The position numbers and the translations under genes are program-made. Positions 36,721 through 36,848 of a DNA stretch of 36,848 nt are shown here, in pieces. The stretch is taken from positions 1-36,848 of the forward strand of contig JAYTUU010000018.1 of assembly GCA_043744375.1 (NCBI GenBank), written 5' to 3'. Position 1 is the first letter of the stretch. Every line of letters begins with the position of its first letter. Source of the stretch: CAIYPH01 sp043744375 (GTDB lineage: Bacteria; Pseudomonadota; Alphaproteobacteria; Acetobacterales; Acetobacteraceae). Under the pieces are notes generated by a model. The model was not told the origin of the DNA and made no database searches. It saw nothing but the letters and a program-made list of their open reading frames with translations.

Positions 36721-36848
36721 CAGGGCCATCGGGTGAAGGGATAAGGCGGCGCTCAACCGTCATTGCGAGCCCTTGCGAAGCAATCCAGAGCCGCCCGAAC
36801 GGTCTTGTGGTGATGCTGGATTGCTTCGCAAGGGCTCGCAATGACGCC
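36721..36848 (+). repeat. REP-like element with a perfect 30-bp inverted repeat
   Basis: Bases 36721-36757 repeat the core seen at 1-52 and 6774-6800. They are followed by arms 36758-36787 and 36817-36846, exact reverse complements over 30 bp with a 29-nt loop, beginning CGTCATTGCGAGCCC and ending GAAGCAATCCA. The element lies about 95 bp beyond uvrA; the intervening 36627-36720 holds two small hairpins (36630-36646 and 36687-36698) and no gene. It is truncated by the window edge. Confidence 0.9.

Overview
The window reads as chromosomal DNA of a GC-rich alphaproteobacterium, most likely of the Acetobacteraceae (Rhodospirillales). This rests on four things: the GC-rich codon use; the neighbourhoods uvrA/ssb-gyrA-coaD and ppx-rlmE-guaB-rsmB...guaA; a perfect alphaproteobacterial LexA box (GAAC-N7-GAAC) before uvrA; and intergenic repeats of a style I associate with that family. 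The taxon is an inference from gene content, not a database result.

Layout. 1-10.6 kb is a patchwork of single-gene accessory functions: a chemoreceptor, a flavin reductase with an overlapping MFS exporter, an HpcH/HpaI aldolase, an Fsr-type MFS exporter, a PhnZ-like HD oxygenase, the ribosomal ABC-F factor EttA and a TonB protein. It also holds two degraded genes, a GMC oxidoreductase C-terminus and a DppB-type permease. 10.6-12.2 kb is a two-gene SDR-RraA operon. 12.2-14.8 kb is nrdA (short, no ATP cone) with a tandem NrdR-box candidate and a DnaA box upstream and a 240-bp giant palindrome downstream. 14.8-18.9 kb holds an M20 peptidase/deacylase, a divergent serine beta-lactamase-fold hydrolase and a serine/alanine-glyoxylate aminotransferase. 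19.2-28.2 kb is the guanine-nucleotide and rRNA-modification block (guaA, rsmB, guaB, rlmE, ppx), interrupted by an orphan Tat-exported solute-binding protein and a GNAT gene. 28.4-28.9 kb carries tRNA-Gln(CUG) and tRNA-Lys(UUU). 29.0-36.6 kb carries a cyclophilin, coaD, gyrA, ssb and divergent uvrA.

How it works together. guaB and guaA make GMP from IMP, NrdA makes deoxynucleotides, and GyrA, SSB and UvrA serve replication and repair; the regulatory sites found (NrdR/DnaA at nrdA, LexA at uvrA) fit these roles. The accessory genes do not form one obvious pathway.

No new defence or biosynthetic system was found. The strongest non-gene signal is a set of structured repeats: (i) a nested-palindrome family (12256-12495, 24196-24389, 26111-26391) whose hairpins differ in sequence but stay paired, two copies of which flank guaB; (ii) short tandem repeats of about 15-16 bp at gene edges, two of which contain the stop codon of the neighbouring reading frame; and (iii) a REP-like family at both window ends and at 6774-6821.
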